NCBI GenBank assembly: GCA_013042895.1
Contig: JABDPD010000474.1
Location: 1-7,801 of the forward strand
Length of the DNA: 7,801 nt
Direction of reading: 5' to 3'
Origin: Boseongicola sp.
GTDB lineage: Bacteria; Pseudomonadota; Alphaproteobacteria; Rhodobacterales; Rhodobacteraceae
Shown here: piece after piece, positions 1 to 6,750 of the stretch
How the letters are laid out: the number at the start of each line of letters is the position of its first letter
Numbering within the stretch: position 1 is the stretch's first letter
Made by a program: the position numbers and the translations under genes
The notes under the pieces: model-generated
The model's database searches: none
What the model was told of the DNA's origin: nothing
Seen by the model: only the letters and a program-made list of their open reading frames with translations

Positions 1-223
1 GCGTCTGGCAGGTCTCATCAAACCCAGTCTCAAAGTGAAGGCCGATCTTGCGAATATCGGCAAATATTACGCCACCGAGTCCATGCTTTTGATGGACCCG
101 TTAACCGGCACCTATGACGCGAATGCCACGCCTGAGTTCGGCTCGGACAGGTTGTTCGACTATTACGCTGATGTCGTTGCAGGCCGAGAGACTGTCGACT
201 TGCGCGAGCAGGCTGTCTTTTAG
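1..223 (+). CDS. 3' end of an unrecognised protein (partial)
   Basis: The reading frame is open from base 2 at the window edge and stops with TAG at 221-223, giving the last 73 residues of a protein whose start lies upstream. An internal GTG at 35 opens the same frame but there is no reason to treat it as the true start. The tail is soluble-looking, acidic and rich in aromatic residues (KYYATES, RLFDYYADVV), and ends in REQAVF. It has no membrane segment, Cys cluster or motif that I can assign to a family. It is treated as coding because it runs in from the edge without a stop and ends just before the convergent HIT gene, a usual gene-end arrangement. Its function is unknown. Confidence 0.6.
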   Translation, partial: RLAGLIKPSLKVKADLANIGKYYATESMLLMDPLTGTYDANATPEFGSDRLFDYYADVVAGRETVDLREQAVF

Positions 224-233
224 CTTTCGCTAA
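220..233. repeat. Small palindrome enclosing both convergent stop codons
   Basis: TTAGC (220-224), a four-base loop TTTC, then GCTAA (229-233) form a perfect 5-bp inverted repeat. The + strand gene's TAG (221-223) and the minus-strand HIT gene's TAG (complement of 230-232) both lie inside it. It is preceded by CTTTT on the + strand but has no T tract after it, so it is at most a weak bidirectional transcript-end hairpin. Confidence 0.4.
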
Positions 234-595
234 CGCGCCAGAATGGGTCCAAGAACCTCGCCACCAAGGATATGCAGGTGGAAATGTGGTACTTCCTGAA
301 GCCCATGATCCCCCGCATTCGAGATGACACGAAAGCCTTTTTCGCGCAGCCCTTCTCTCTCGATTATCGAGGCGAAGGTCGCCCAAAAATCGTGCGTTTC
401 TTCAGCACTGGCATTGGCCGCGAAATCGTCGATGGTGACGTACTTCCCCTTTGGAATAAGGAGCACATGCACTGGCGCCTGAGGGTTGATATCGCGAAAC
501 GCAAGGCTGTTGTCGGTTTCGATTACGGTCGATTTCGGGATCTCTCCTCGCAGGATCATCGCGAAAATATTAGAATCATCATACGTGTGGCTCAT
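230..595 (-). CDS. HIT (histidine triad) family nucleotide-binding protein
   Basis: This 121-residue protein has the size and layout of the Hint branch of the HIT superfamily. These are small cytoplasmic homodimers that hydrolyse purine nucleoside phosphoramidates and adenylated substrates. The N-terminal part has the usual IFAMILRGEIP and AFRDINPQAPVHVLLIPK segments, and the signature PHFHLHILGG carries the triad H104, H106 and H108, with H108 the expected nucleophile by family analogy. The ATG start at 595 follows GAGGA about six bases away, and that site overlaps the stop codon of the upstream glycosyltransferase gene, eight bases from this start. The two are therefore probably co-transcribed and translationally coupled. 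No functional link between them is evident. The true in vivo substrate cannot be told from sequence. Confidence 0.95.
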   Translation of the reverse strand: MSHTYDDSNIFAMILRGEIPKSTVIETDNSLAFRDINPQAPVHVLLIPKGKYVTIDDFAANASAEETHDFWATFASIIEREGLREKGFRVISNAGDHGLQEVPHFHLHILGGEVLGPILAR

Positions 596-603
596 GGCAG
601 TCC

Positions 604-2181
604 TCAGTCAACAAAGAGATAGTCGGTACGCGCGATGTCGAGCGCTTTATCGTGATCAATGCTCAGGAAATTCGCAAGCGGTGCGGCGTTTTCTTCAGGC
701 GCGGCGTTCTCCCGGATGCGATAGAATTCGGGGAACTGTTCGTCACGTATCGCTTCAATCTCGCGGGCAAGACCGTTACGTAGCGTGGGCAACAGAGTTT
801 CGTAATTTGCGTCAGTCGTGCCATCACCTGCGAGGCCAATGCGTCGCGCGTGTCCCTTGAGGTAGTCATCACCGTAATTGCAATCAATTTCGAGCAACCG
901 GGTTTCGCATCGGTCAGTGTAGAAATCTCGAAACAGCTCTAGATTGGAAGGGTCCAGGCAAACGATCATCCGGTCCGTCTCGTAATAATCGAATAGCATC
1001 CGCATCAGAGCACGACGATGTCGCGAGCGTTTTGTGAGGTTCTCCTGAATACCGCCCAGGTCAGGGAGTGGCGTCGCCTCTTCGTCGAACAGAAACTCAA
1101 TCGCAGGGACATTGGTGGCCGAACCAATGCGATCCAGAAGGCGCTTGGCGATGTGCCATTTCTTGCAAGTAACGATCATAAGCGAGCGCTCTCGACCGAT
1201 CGTCGAGTCCTTTTCCCAGAAACGGGGCGCAAAACGCTCACCGACACGCCCCTTTCCGGTGAGGAACCTATGAAGTCGGCGGCCCTCGTCCGAAATCGTG
1301 AATGTGCGGTCCTTTTCGGCATAGACCGCGCCAAGTTTTGACTTCAGCTCGTTCGCGTCCGGGCTGATTTTGCGCGCAAAAAGGTAATCCTGTCCAAGAA
1401 GTAGATCGAAGTGATCGTTGTGAAACGTCACGGGCATCCCATAGTCGGTGAACATCAAAAACGTCGGCGTGCGGCAATCAATCTCGACTTCCCGGATTAG
1501 ATGCCTAACGAGCGTTTGAAAGAACGTCTCATCGGGAATCCAGGTGGTGCGAAAGAATGCTTCGATATCCCGGCGCGCGTCGATGAAGTTTAGCAAAGTT
1601 TGGACGGATTGACGCCTGAGGCACCACCATTGTGATCCGATCATCATTCGCAATTCGGCCGGAACTTTCCTTTTTAAGCCCAAAGCTTGTTGCAGCTTCA
1701 ACGCCCCATAGAACCGTCGTGGTTGCGCCCTTTCGTTGAAAAGGTGTCGATAAATGAGCCGTTCATCCCGAAAGCCGGTTTTGATCCAGTTGCTCTCAAA
1801 AAAGTCAAAACTCTCAATGATATCCACATTGCGCGCATCAAGGTATGAGTGGACGTATTCCGCGCTCTTAATTGGCATGCAGTCGCCGGATAGAAGGTAG
1901 AAGTGGGTAGCGTCGGGGAAGGTTTCGACCGCCGTACGTAGAGCACTGAGCGTTGCGGCAACGAGGCTCCATTCCCCCCAGCCGCATTTGACGCGCTTTT
2001 TCGCGAAGGCAACCGCAGGGTTGTCTTTCAGGCTGGCTTTCAGGGCCGTGAAATCCTGGGACGATGCGCGGGCGTCGAAGTGGATCGACACCATGTCACC
2101 GGCGGCCGTCAAACGTTCAGCCTGCGCGGTAATTGCCTCGCGGTCTTTATGACACAAAAGGATAAAGGCAATCTTCGCCAT
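604..2181 (-). CDS. GT14-like (core-2/I-branching type) glycosyltransferase with extra C-terminal domain
   Basis: The start chosen is the ATG at 2181, which begins MAKIAFILLCHKD, the usual start of this family. GAGGAC lies about 11 bases upstream, and the longer frame back to 2358 adds 59 residues with no family character. The protein has 525 residues. Residues 1-260 carry the beta-1,6-N-acetylglucosaminyltransferase pattern: CGWGEWSLVAATLSALR (66-82), FYLLSGDCMPIKS (94-106), GSQWWCLRR (182-190) and WIPDETFFQTL (214-224), where the Asp-Glu is the probable catalytic site by family analogy. About 225 further residues (roughly 300-525) form a second domain; I recall such tails (DUF5927/DUF5928 type) on Rhodobacteraceae members, but the exact Pfam name is uncertain. 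There is no signal peptide or membrane segment, so it is probably cytosolic or peripheral. It is divergent to a sulfotransferase and likely takes part in making a surface or secreted glycan. Donor and acceptor are unknown. Confidence 0.85.
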   Translation of the reverse strand: MAKIAFILLCHKDREAITAQAERLTAAGDMVSIHFDARASSQDFTALKASLKDNPAVAFAKKRVKCGWGEWSLVAATLSALRTAVETFPDATHFYLLSGDCMPIKSAEYVHSYLDARNVDIIESFDFFESNWIKTGFRDERLIYRHLFNERAQPRRFYGALKLQQALGLKRKVPAELRMMIGSQWWCLRRQSVQTLLNFIDARRDIEAFFRTTWIPDETFFQTLVRHLIREVEIDCRTPTFLMFTDYGMPVTFHNDHFDLLLGQDYLFARKISPDANELKSKLGAVYAEKDRTFTISDEGRRLHRFLTGKGRVGERFAPRFWEKDSTIGRERSLMIVTCKKWHIAKRLLDRIGSATNVPAIEFLFDEEATPLPDLGGIQENLTKRSRHRRALMRMLFDYYETDRMIVCLDPSNLELFRDFYTDRCETRLLEIDCNYGDDYLKGHARRIGLAGDGTTDANYETLLPTLRNGLAREIEAIRDEQFPEFYRIRENAAPEENAAPLANFLSIDHDKALDIARTDYLFVD

Positions 2182-2317
2182 CTTTGTGTCTGTCCTCGCC
2201 TGTTTCTTGGTTTGGAAGACTTGTATCCGAAGGCGTCCCATTGAAGAAGCCTTGGTTTTTTGCTTGGGTGCAAAAAATGCTGTGCGATTTTTGCAGCGCT
2301 GGAATGGTACGCAGATT
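2182..2317. promoter_or_regulatory. Divergent promoter region between glycosyltransferase and sulfotransferase genes
   Basis: This 136-bp gap separates the two divergent start codons and must hold both promoters. It contains three related elements: TTTTTTGC at 2256-2263, its exact reverse complement GCAAAAAA at 2270-2277 (six-base spacer TTGGGT), and ATTTTTGCA at 2287-2295. The last is inverted relative to TGCAAAAAAT at 2269-2278, with one T missing. Such iterated inverted elements suggest an operator bound by a dimeric regulator or a bent AT-rich segment. I could not place convincing -35/-10 hexamers. The GAGGAC ribosome site for the minus-strand gene is at about 2193-2198. Confidence 0.5.
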
Positions 2318-3121
2318 ATGGGCTTCCCGGGAACATGGATGACTACCAGCGAGAGCATGGTTTATCGCGTTGTGCCCAAATGCGCCTGCTCAACCATTGG
2401 GCAGATCATGTACTACAGCGACCACGGCACGTTCTTTGATGGCGACATTCACGATGCGCGTGAAGGGCTGCACAAATGGGCTATGGATGAAAGTCAGCCG
2501 CTGATCTCCGACAACGTTCGAAGCCACAAGAGCCTGGCGTTCACCTGTGTGCGCAATCCCTACACCCGAATTCTGTCCTCCTTTTTTGATAAGATCGCGG
2601 GCATTCAGCGCAACGGACAGCGGTATCGCGGTAACTTGCTGCCACAACTTTCGCAGAAGTACGGTATTAACGTCGAAGGTGAGTTCGATCAGATCGCAAT
2701 GTTCCGACGCTTCTTGCTGTTTGCACGCGATACGATTCGGTTCCGAAAACCAATGGATCCGGACATCCATTGGTCAGCGCAGTCGGGGCATATCTCAACG
2801 TTCATCCTCAACGGCGGACAGTACGATCAGATATTCTGGACAGAGAAGTTTAACGAAGGCATGCAGTCTGTTCTGGATAGAACTGAATTACCGCATCCAG
2901 TTGATCTTAAAGATATTCCCCGTTTCAACGTGAGCGCGGGTCATGGTCCGAAACGTACGCATCCGGTGGAGGATTACTTCGACGATCTGTCGATGCATCT
3001 GGTCTTTGAGATCTACAAGAAGGACTTCCGTCTTTTCAAATACGATTCTGAGAACCCTGCGAACAAAATGCCAAAAGGTCAGATTGATCTGGACGAGGTC
3101 CACGCCAAACTTGGCCGCTAA
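2318..3121 (+). CDS. Sulfotransferase family protein (Sulfotransfer_2 type)
   Basis: This 267-residue protein is likely to transfer sulfate from PAPS to a carbohydrate or similar acceptor. The N-terminal YRVVPKCACSTIGQ (residues 16-29) matches the 5'-phosphosulfate loop of the family, like VPKxxCT in carbohydrate sulfotransferases. FTCVRNPYTRILSSFFDK (75-92) matches the 3'-phosphate-binding segment with its Arg and Ser. There is no signal peptide or membrane helix. The start is uncertain. The ATG at 2318 has GGAA 13 bases upstream, and the ATG at 2339 has a closer GGGAA. I chose 2318 because the MGFPGTW lead resembles relatives as I remember them; the frame open back to a GTG at 2186 looks non-coding. 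It is divergent from a glycosyltransferase, which supports a role in glycan sulfation. Its stop codon overlaps that of the convergent SRPBCC gene. Confidence 0.85.
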   Translation: MGFPGTWMTTSESMVYRVVPKCACSTIGQIMYYSDHGTFFDGDIHDAREGLHKWAMDESQPLISDNVRSHKSLAFTCVRNPYTRILSSFFDKIAGIQRNGQRYRGNLLPQLSQKYGINVEGEFDQIAMFRRFLLFARDTIRFRKPMDPDIHWSAQSGHISTFILNGGQYDQIFWTEKFNEGMQSVLDRTELPHPVDLKDIPRFNVSAGHGPKRTHPVEDYFDDLSMHLVFEIYKKDFRLFKYDSENPANKMPKGQIDLDEVHAKLGR

Positions 3122-3144
3122 CCCCGTCTGGCAAGTTTAGCGGC
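3114..3144. repeat. Inverted repeat across overlapping convergent stop codons
   Basis: GCCGCTAA (3114-3121) and TTAGCGGC (3137-3144) are perfect 8-bp arms separated by 15 bases. After one mismatch (3113/3145), three more pairs extend the stem (3110-3112 with 3146-3148). The left arm contains both stop codons: TAA of the sulfotransferase (3119-3121) and TAG of the minus-strand SRPBCC gene (complement of 3118-3120). There is no T tract on either side, so it is not a canonical intrinsic terminator, but it could act as a bidirectional 3'-end hairpin. Confidence 0.55.
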
Positions 3145-3573
3145 AAAGGTTTCAACCCGCTTGTCCAAGCGGCGGTTGAGCGACGTGCCTGTTACACGCA
3201 AAGTCTGCAAGAGCAGTTTTGATGCAAAGCTCGTTGCGCCGAGATCGAATGAGACAAACAATTTGGTTTCGGTAGATGAGGCTTCTTGAAGGTCAACGAC
3301 GGCCATGCAGGTGCTCCCGTTGCCTTTGCTTTCAATCGCGTAGCCGTGCCCCTCATCAACTGAGATCAATTCCGCCTGTAGGTCGTAGGGTCGCTCACGC
3401 CACTCGAAACGGGCGTTCCATTGCGCGCCAGGGTCGGGCGGAGCGACGGAGCCAGTCCGCTCGATCTTGGTGCCTCGACCTTTCAGCATGTCTTCGAAGG
3501 CGTCGAAGTCGAGAATAGCTGCGTAGACCTGCGCAATCGGGGCTTCCACGATCTTCTGACTTGAGAGCTTCAT
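3118..3573 (-). CDS. SRPBCC (START/polyketide-cyclase-like) family protein
   Basis: This 151-residue protein has the opening of the SRPBCC fold: MKLSSQKIVEAPIAQVYAAILDF, a first strand followed by a helix, as in proteins that bind hydrophobic ligands in a deep cavity. Alternating strand-like segments follow (WNARFEWRERPYDLQAELIS, TKLFVSFDLG), and then a long amphipathic C-terminal helix (SFASKLLLQTL onward) that ends in a basic tail. There is no signal peptide, Cys motif or recognisable catalytic residue, and this family is too diverse to predict a ligand. The ATG at 3573 is 15 bases after the nudC stop, with only a weak GGG-containing site overlapping that stop. The two genes are probably one transcript with this one translated at lower level. 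The end overlaps the convergent sulfotransferase gene by four bases. Confidence 0.8.
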   Translation of the reverse strand: MKLSSQKIVEAPIAQVYAAILDFDAFEDMLKGRGTKIERTGSVAPPDPGAQWNARFEWRERPYDLQAELISVDEGHGYAIESKGNGSTCMAVVDLQEASSTETKLFVSFDLGATSFASKLLLQTLRVTGTSLNRRLDKRVETFAAKLARRG

Positions 3574-3588
3574 CTGGGTTTTTTGGCC

Positions 3589-4557
3589 CTAATCCAGCGT
3601 GTCGGCAAGCCAGTTTTCAATCAGAAACCTAGCGATTGAGCCTTTGCGCGCTGGTTTGATCGTGGGGTCTTCTTCTGTCAACGAAAGCGCCATTTCTTCG
3701 CGGGTCACCCAAAGCGCGTCTTCCAGTTCTTCAGGATCAACGGTAATTTCTTTGTTCAGGGCGAAGCCGAGGCATCCGAACATTAGCGAGGACGGGAAAG
3801 GCCAAGGCTGCGATGACAAGTAGCTGACCTCGCCAACTTCGATTCCGGATTCCTCAAATGTTTCGCGCCGCACCGCGCCTTCGATGGATTCGCCGGCCTC
3901 AACGAAGCCCGCGAGCAGCGAATACATCCCTTCAGGCCAGCCCGGAGATCGGCCCATGAGAACCGAGTTTCCGTGTAGAATCAACATTATGACTACCGGG
4001 TCCGTCCGTGGAAAGTGGTGCGCATTGCAAGTCGGGCAATCGCGCTGCCAACCGGCTTGCGAAATGTCGCTTTTCGCGCCGCAACGCGCGCAAAACCCAT
4101 GGATTTCGTGCCAGCTGAGTACGGCCTTCGCCATAGTCACCAATTCAGCCTCGCGGGCTGTAAGCGCGGTCATATTCGCGCGCAGTTCACAAAAGGCTTG
4201 CGATGTTGGCAGTTCCGGGTGGCGTTGTTCGGATGGGTCGTGAAAAGCACCGAGGGTGTCGGGGACCTCGTCCGGATCCCAGCCAGAGATATCGCGAGCG
4301 AACCTTGCGATACCTTCGTCCAGCCCGAGAAAAATCGCTTCTTCATCCGCTGAACTGAATACTTCATGATCTGCGGACAGCCAGGTGACGTTACGAGACT
4401 CAAGGTCCATCAGCGGCTTGCCGCGCCAGATTGCGAGAACACCTGTGTCGTCTTTCTGGAGGAGTTCGCTCAGCTCAGCCTTCGAGCCCCGCAGATGGGC
4501 TGCGCGATCAAGTCCAGATCCGCCAAAGGTGACTGATTCTGCTTTTTTCATCGACAT
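3589..4557 (-). CDS. nudC: NAD(+) diphosphatase NudC (NADH pyrophosphatase)
   Basis: This 322-residue Nudix enzyme is expected to cleave NADH/NAD+ to (N)MN and AMP in the cytosol; NudC also removes NAD caps from RNA in other bacteria. Domain order fits the family. An N-terminal domain (about 1-150) is followed by a zinc ribbon with CARC (156-159) and CPTC (174-177). Next comes the Nudix domain with box G217-x5-E223-x7-R231-E232-x2-E235-E236-x-G238, and then the NudC-specific SQPWPFPSS at 249-257. All key residues are present. The ATG at 4557 is the first of two. GGAAGG lies six bases upstream of it, whereas GAGGGG abuts it and is better placed for the ATG at 4551, so a two-residue shorter start is possible. 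The gene is divergent from cpdB and followed at 15 bp by the SRPBCC gene, probably in one operon. Confidence 0.95.
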   Translation of the reverse strand: MSMKKAESVTFGGSGLDRAAHLRGSKAELSELLQKDDTGVLAIWRGKPLMDLESRNVTWLSADHEVFSSADEEAIFLGLDEGIARFARDISGWDPDEVPDTLGAFHDPSEQRHPELPTSQAFCELRANMTALTAREAELVTMAKAVLSWHEIHGFCARCGAKSDISQAGWQRDCPTCNAHHFPRTDPVVIMLILHGNSVLMGRSPGWPEGMYSLLAGFVEAGESIEGAVRRETFEESGIEVGEVSYLSSQPWPFPSSLMFGCLGFALNKEITVDPEELEDALWVTREEMALSLTEEDPTIKPARKGSIARFLIENWLADTLD

Positions 4558-4743
4558 CCCCTCGCCTTCCCTGCCGATGTGCCACGCAAGCCAGCGATTG
4601 GCAAATCCCCAAACACTCCCCCAAATCAGCAGGTTGCACAGCCCTCGGCAGGGATTAGCGTATCGCGTGAAGAATAGAATTTGGCGTCACGAGAAATTCA
4701 TGGTCCCCTCAGAGTATAAATTCAGAAATTCAGGGAGCCTCTC
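4558..4743. promoter_or_regulatory. Divergent intergenic region nudC / cpdB with short repeats
   Basis: This 186-bp gap holds the promoters of both genes. AAATTCA occurs three times (4694-4700, 4718-4724, 4726-4732), the last two as a perfect tandem AAATTCAG pair. GAATTT (4677-4682) and AAATTC (4694-4699) form an inverted repeat spaced by 11 bases. TATAAA at 4715-4720 is a plausible -10 element for the + strand gene but I see no good -35 at the right distance. AGGGAG at 4732-4737 is the cpdB ribosome site. No PhoB-type direct repeat was recognised. Confidence 0.45.
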
Positions 4744-6720
4744 ATGTCTCATTTCAAAAGATCGGCAATGAGCCGACGTGCATTCCTTTCCACCACCGCT
4801 GGCGCTTCGATGATCGCGCTGCACCCATTCTCGGCGCGCGCATCCGCGGGTCAGGCGCATTTACGAATCATGGAGACTACCGATTTGCACGTTCACGTGT
4901 GGCCATACGATTATTACGCCGACAAGCCGCGCGATACCGTGGGCCTCGCACGGACTGCGGCTCATATTGCAGACATCCGGTCTGAGGCGACAAATTCGCT
5001 GCTCCTCGATAACGGCGACTTCCTGCAGGGCAATCCGATGGGAGATTACATCGCATACGAGCGAGGCATGAAGGAAGGTGATCTGCATCCGGTGATTACC
5101 GCGATGAATACGGTTGGATTTGACGCTTCAACGCTTGGGAACCACGAGTTCAACTATGGTCTCGACTTCCTGGTGAAATCACTAGCGGGCGCGAACTTCC
5201 CAATCATTTCCGCCAATGTGGTCAAATCGGAAGGAAGTGATCCGACAAAAGATGAAACACTCATACCTCCGTACGTCATACTCGATAGGATGCTGACAGA
5301 CGGCTCCAGGGAGACGCACCCGATCAAAGTGGGGCTCATTGGTTTTGTGCCACCGCAGATTATGAACTGGGATCGCAAGCACCTTGAAGGCAACGTCACT
5401 GCGCGCGACATTCTGGAAACCGCGAGCGCCTATGTGCCGCAAATGCGCGAGGAAGGCGCGGACATTATCATCGCGCTCAGCCACTCTGGCATCGGCTCGG
5501 CAAACGCGACAGATGGAATGGAGAACGCCAGCGTCCCGCTTGCAGCAGTGGACGGGATTGACGCGCTTGTCACCGGACACAGCCACCTGGTGTTCCCATC
5601 CCCAACTTATGCGGATTTCGCGGCGGTCGACGCCGAGAACGGTCTGATCCACGGCAAGCCTGCGACCATGGGTGGATTCTGGGGATCGCACCTCGGGGTG
5701 ATTGATCTCATGCTTGAGCGAGAGGCTGGCGAATGGCGCGTCGTGAATACAGCCGTTGAGACCCGGCCCATTTCCAAGCGCAATGAAGACCGCTCGGTCA
5801 GTGCATTGGTCGAAAGCCAGCAAGATGTGCTGGATGCAACCGCAACAGATCACGAGGAAACGCTGGCCTATGTGCGCCGGGCCGTCGGTAAGACCGCCGC
5901 ACCGCTTCACAGCTATTTCGCGCTCGTTGCGGACGATCCGTCTGTCCAGATCGTCTCGATTGCGCAGAAGTGGTACATCGAAGAAATGATGAAAGGGACT
6001 GAGCACGAGGGCCTTCCGATCCTCTCGGCAGCGGCGCCGTTCAAGGCAGGAGGTCGCGGTGGCCCAGAGTATTACACGGATGTACCGGCAGGCGATGTGG
6101 CGATTAAGAACGTCGCGGATCTTTACCTTTATCCGAACACCGTACGTGCCGTACGCATCAGCGGCGCAGAGGTGAAGGATTGGCTTGAGCGCTCGGCAGG
6201 TATGTTCAATCAGGTTGCTGTTGGCTCAAGCGACACGCCACTCTTGAACCCGTCTTTCCCATCTTACAATTTCGATGTGATGGACGGTGTGACATATGAG
6301 ATCGACCTCAGTCAGCCGTCGAAGTTCGGACCAAAGGGCGAGATGGAGAACCCTGACGCGAGCCGGATCAAGAACCTCGCGTATAACGGACAGCCTGTGA
6401 CCGACGACATGGAGTTCATCGTCGCAACAAACAACTATCGCGCCTCGGGTGGTGGCAGCTTCCCAGGCGCGGATGGGTCTACGGTCGTGTTTGAAGCGCC
6501 CGATACCAACCGCGACGTGATCGTTCGATACATCGTTGAGCAAGGCACCATTCAGCCAAGCGCGGACGCCAACTGGACGTTTGCGCCTCTGGCGAACACC
6601 TCTGTCGTTTTTGAGACCGGGCCAAAGGCCGCAGATTACGTAGATGATCTAAAGAGCGTCGACGTTTCGCCTGCCGGTGACGGTGCGGACGGATTTGCAC
6701 TGTTCCGGTTGAATCTCTGA
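4744..6720 (+). CDS. cpdB: Periplasmic 2',3'-cyclic-nucleotide 2'-phosphodiesterase / 3'-nucleotidase, Tat-exported
   Basis: This 658-residue enzyme should hydrolyse 2',3'-cyclic nucleotides and 3'-nucleotides outside the cytoplasm, releasing nucleosides and phosphate. The N-terminus has a twin-arginine signal, SRRAFLSTT (10-18), a short hydrophobic stretch and a possible cut after ARASA, implying folded, metal-loaded export. The calcineurin-like domain has its dimetal motifs in order: TTDLHVH (45-51), DNGDFLQG (89-96), GNHEFNYG (132-139), LSHSG (245-249) and TGHSH (277-281). The 5'-nucleotidase C-terminal domain follows, with YLYPNT (461-466), SYNFDVMDGVTYEID (507-521) and NNYRASGGGSFPG (563-575) for base binding. 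The YNFDVMDG segment favours CpdB over plain UshA. The ATG at 4744 has AGGGAG six bases upstream. It is divergent from nudC, another nucleotide hydrolase. Length is normal and nothing is missing. Confidence 0.93.
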   Translation: MSHFKRSAMSRRAFLSTTAGASMIALHPFSARASAGQAHLRIMETTDLHVHVWPYDYYADKPRDTVGLARTAAHIADIRSEATNSLLLDNGDFLQGNPMGDYIAYERGMKEGDLHPVITAMNTVGFDASTLGNHEFNYGLDFLVKSLAGANFPIISANVVKSEGSDPTKDETLIPPYVILDRMLTDGSRETHPIKVGLIGFVPPQIMNWDRKHLEGNVTARDILETASAYVPQMREEGADIIIALSHSGIGSANATDGMENASVPLAAVDGIDALVTGHSHLVFPSPTYADFAAVDAENGLIHGKPATMGGFWGSHLGVIDLMLEREAGEWRVVNTAVETRPISKRNEDRSVSALVESQQDVLDATATDHEETLAYVRRAVGKTAAPLHSYFALVADDPSVQIVSIAQKWYIEEMMKGTEHEGLPILSAAAPFKAGGRGGPEYYTDVPAGDVAIKNVADLYLYPNTVRAVRISGAEVKDWLERSAGMFNQVAVGSSDTPLLNPSFPSYNFDVMDGVTYEIDLSQPSKFGPKGEMENPDASRIKNLAYNGQPVTDDMEFIVATNNYRASGGGSFPGADGSTVVFEAPDTNRDVIVRYIVEQGTIQPSADANWTFAPLANTSVVFETGPKAADYVDDLKSVDVSPAGDGADGFALFRLNL

Positions 6721-6731
6721 TCCGATGGATC

Positions 6732-6750
6732 GCGCCATAAAAAATGGCGC
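6732..6750 (+). promoter_or_regulatory. Perfect hairpin enclosing the start codon of the TfoX-like gene
   Basis: GCGCCAT (6732-6738), loop AAAAA, and ATGGCGC (6744-6750) form a 7-bp perfect stem. The ATG of the downstream gene is the first three bases of the right arm, so the start codon would be paired in the mRNA. There is no T tract after the stem, which argues against an intrinsic terminator for cpdB on the + strand. A post-transcriptional or accidental role is open. Confidence 0.5.

Noticed and set aside
30..386. Minus-strand frame of 118 codons covering the HIT gene end and the first partial gene
   Set aside because: It overlaps the HIT gene in another frame and crosses the convergent junction. 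The composition is Arg/Ser/Trp-rich, typical of a spurious frame.
1018..1341. Plus-strand frame of 107 codons within the glycosyltransferase gene
   Set aside because: It is antisense to a conserved coding region, without a ribosome site or recognisable domain.
2256..2277. Intrinsic terminator (inverted repeat next to an A/T run)
   Set aside because: The A and T runs are part of the stem itself and it lies between two divergent start codons, where no transcript should end. An operator is more likely.
2186..2317. N-terminal extension of the sulfotransferase to the GTG at 2186
   Set aside because: It would put protein code across the whole divergent promoter region and its repeats. The added residues do not resemble the family, and the GTG lacks a good ribosome site.
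2182..2358. N-terminal extension of the glycosyltransferase to 2358
   Set aside because: The extra 59 residues show no family character and run into the divergent sulfotransferase gene. The ATG at 2181 has a ribosome site and the family's normal N-terminus.
5182..6006. Open minus-strand frame of 274 codons inside cpdB
   Set aside because: It lies fully antisense to a well-supported enzyme with all motifs intact. Its translation is rich in His, Arg and Cys with no domain pattern, as expected of a shadow frame in moderately GC-rich DNA.
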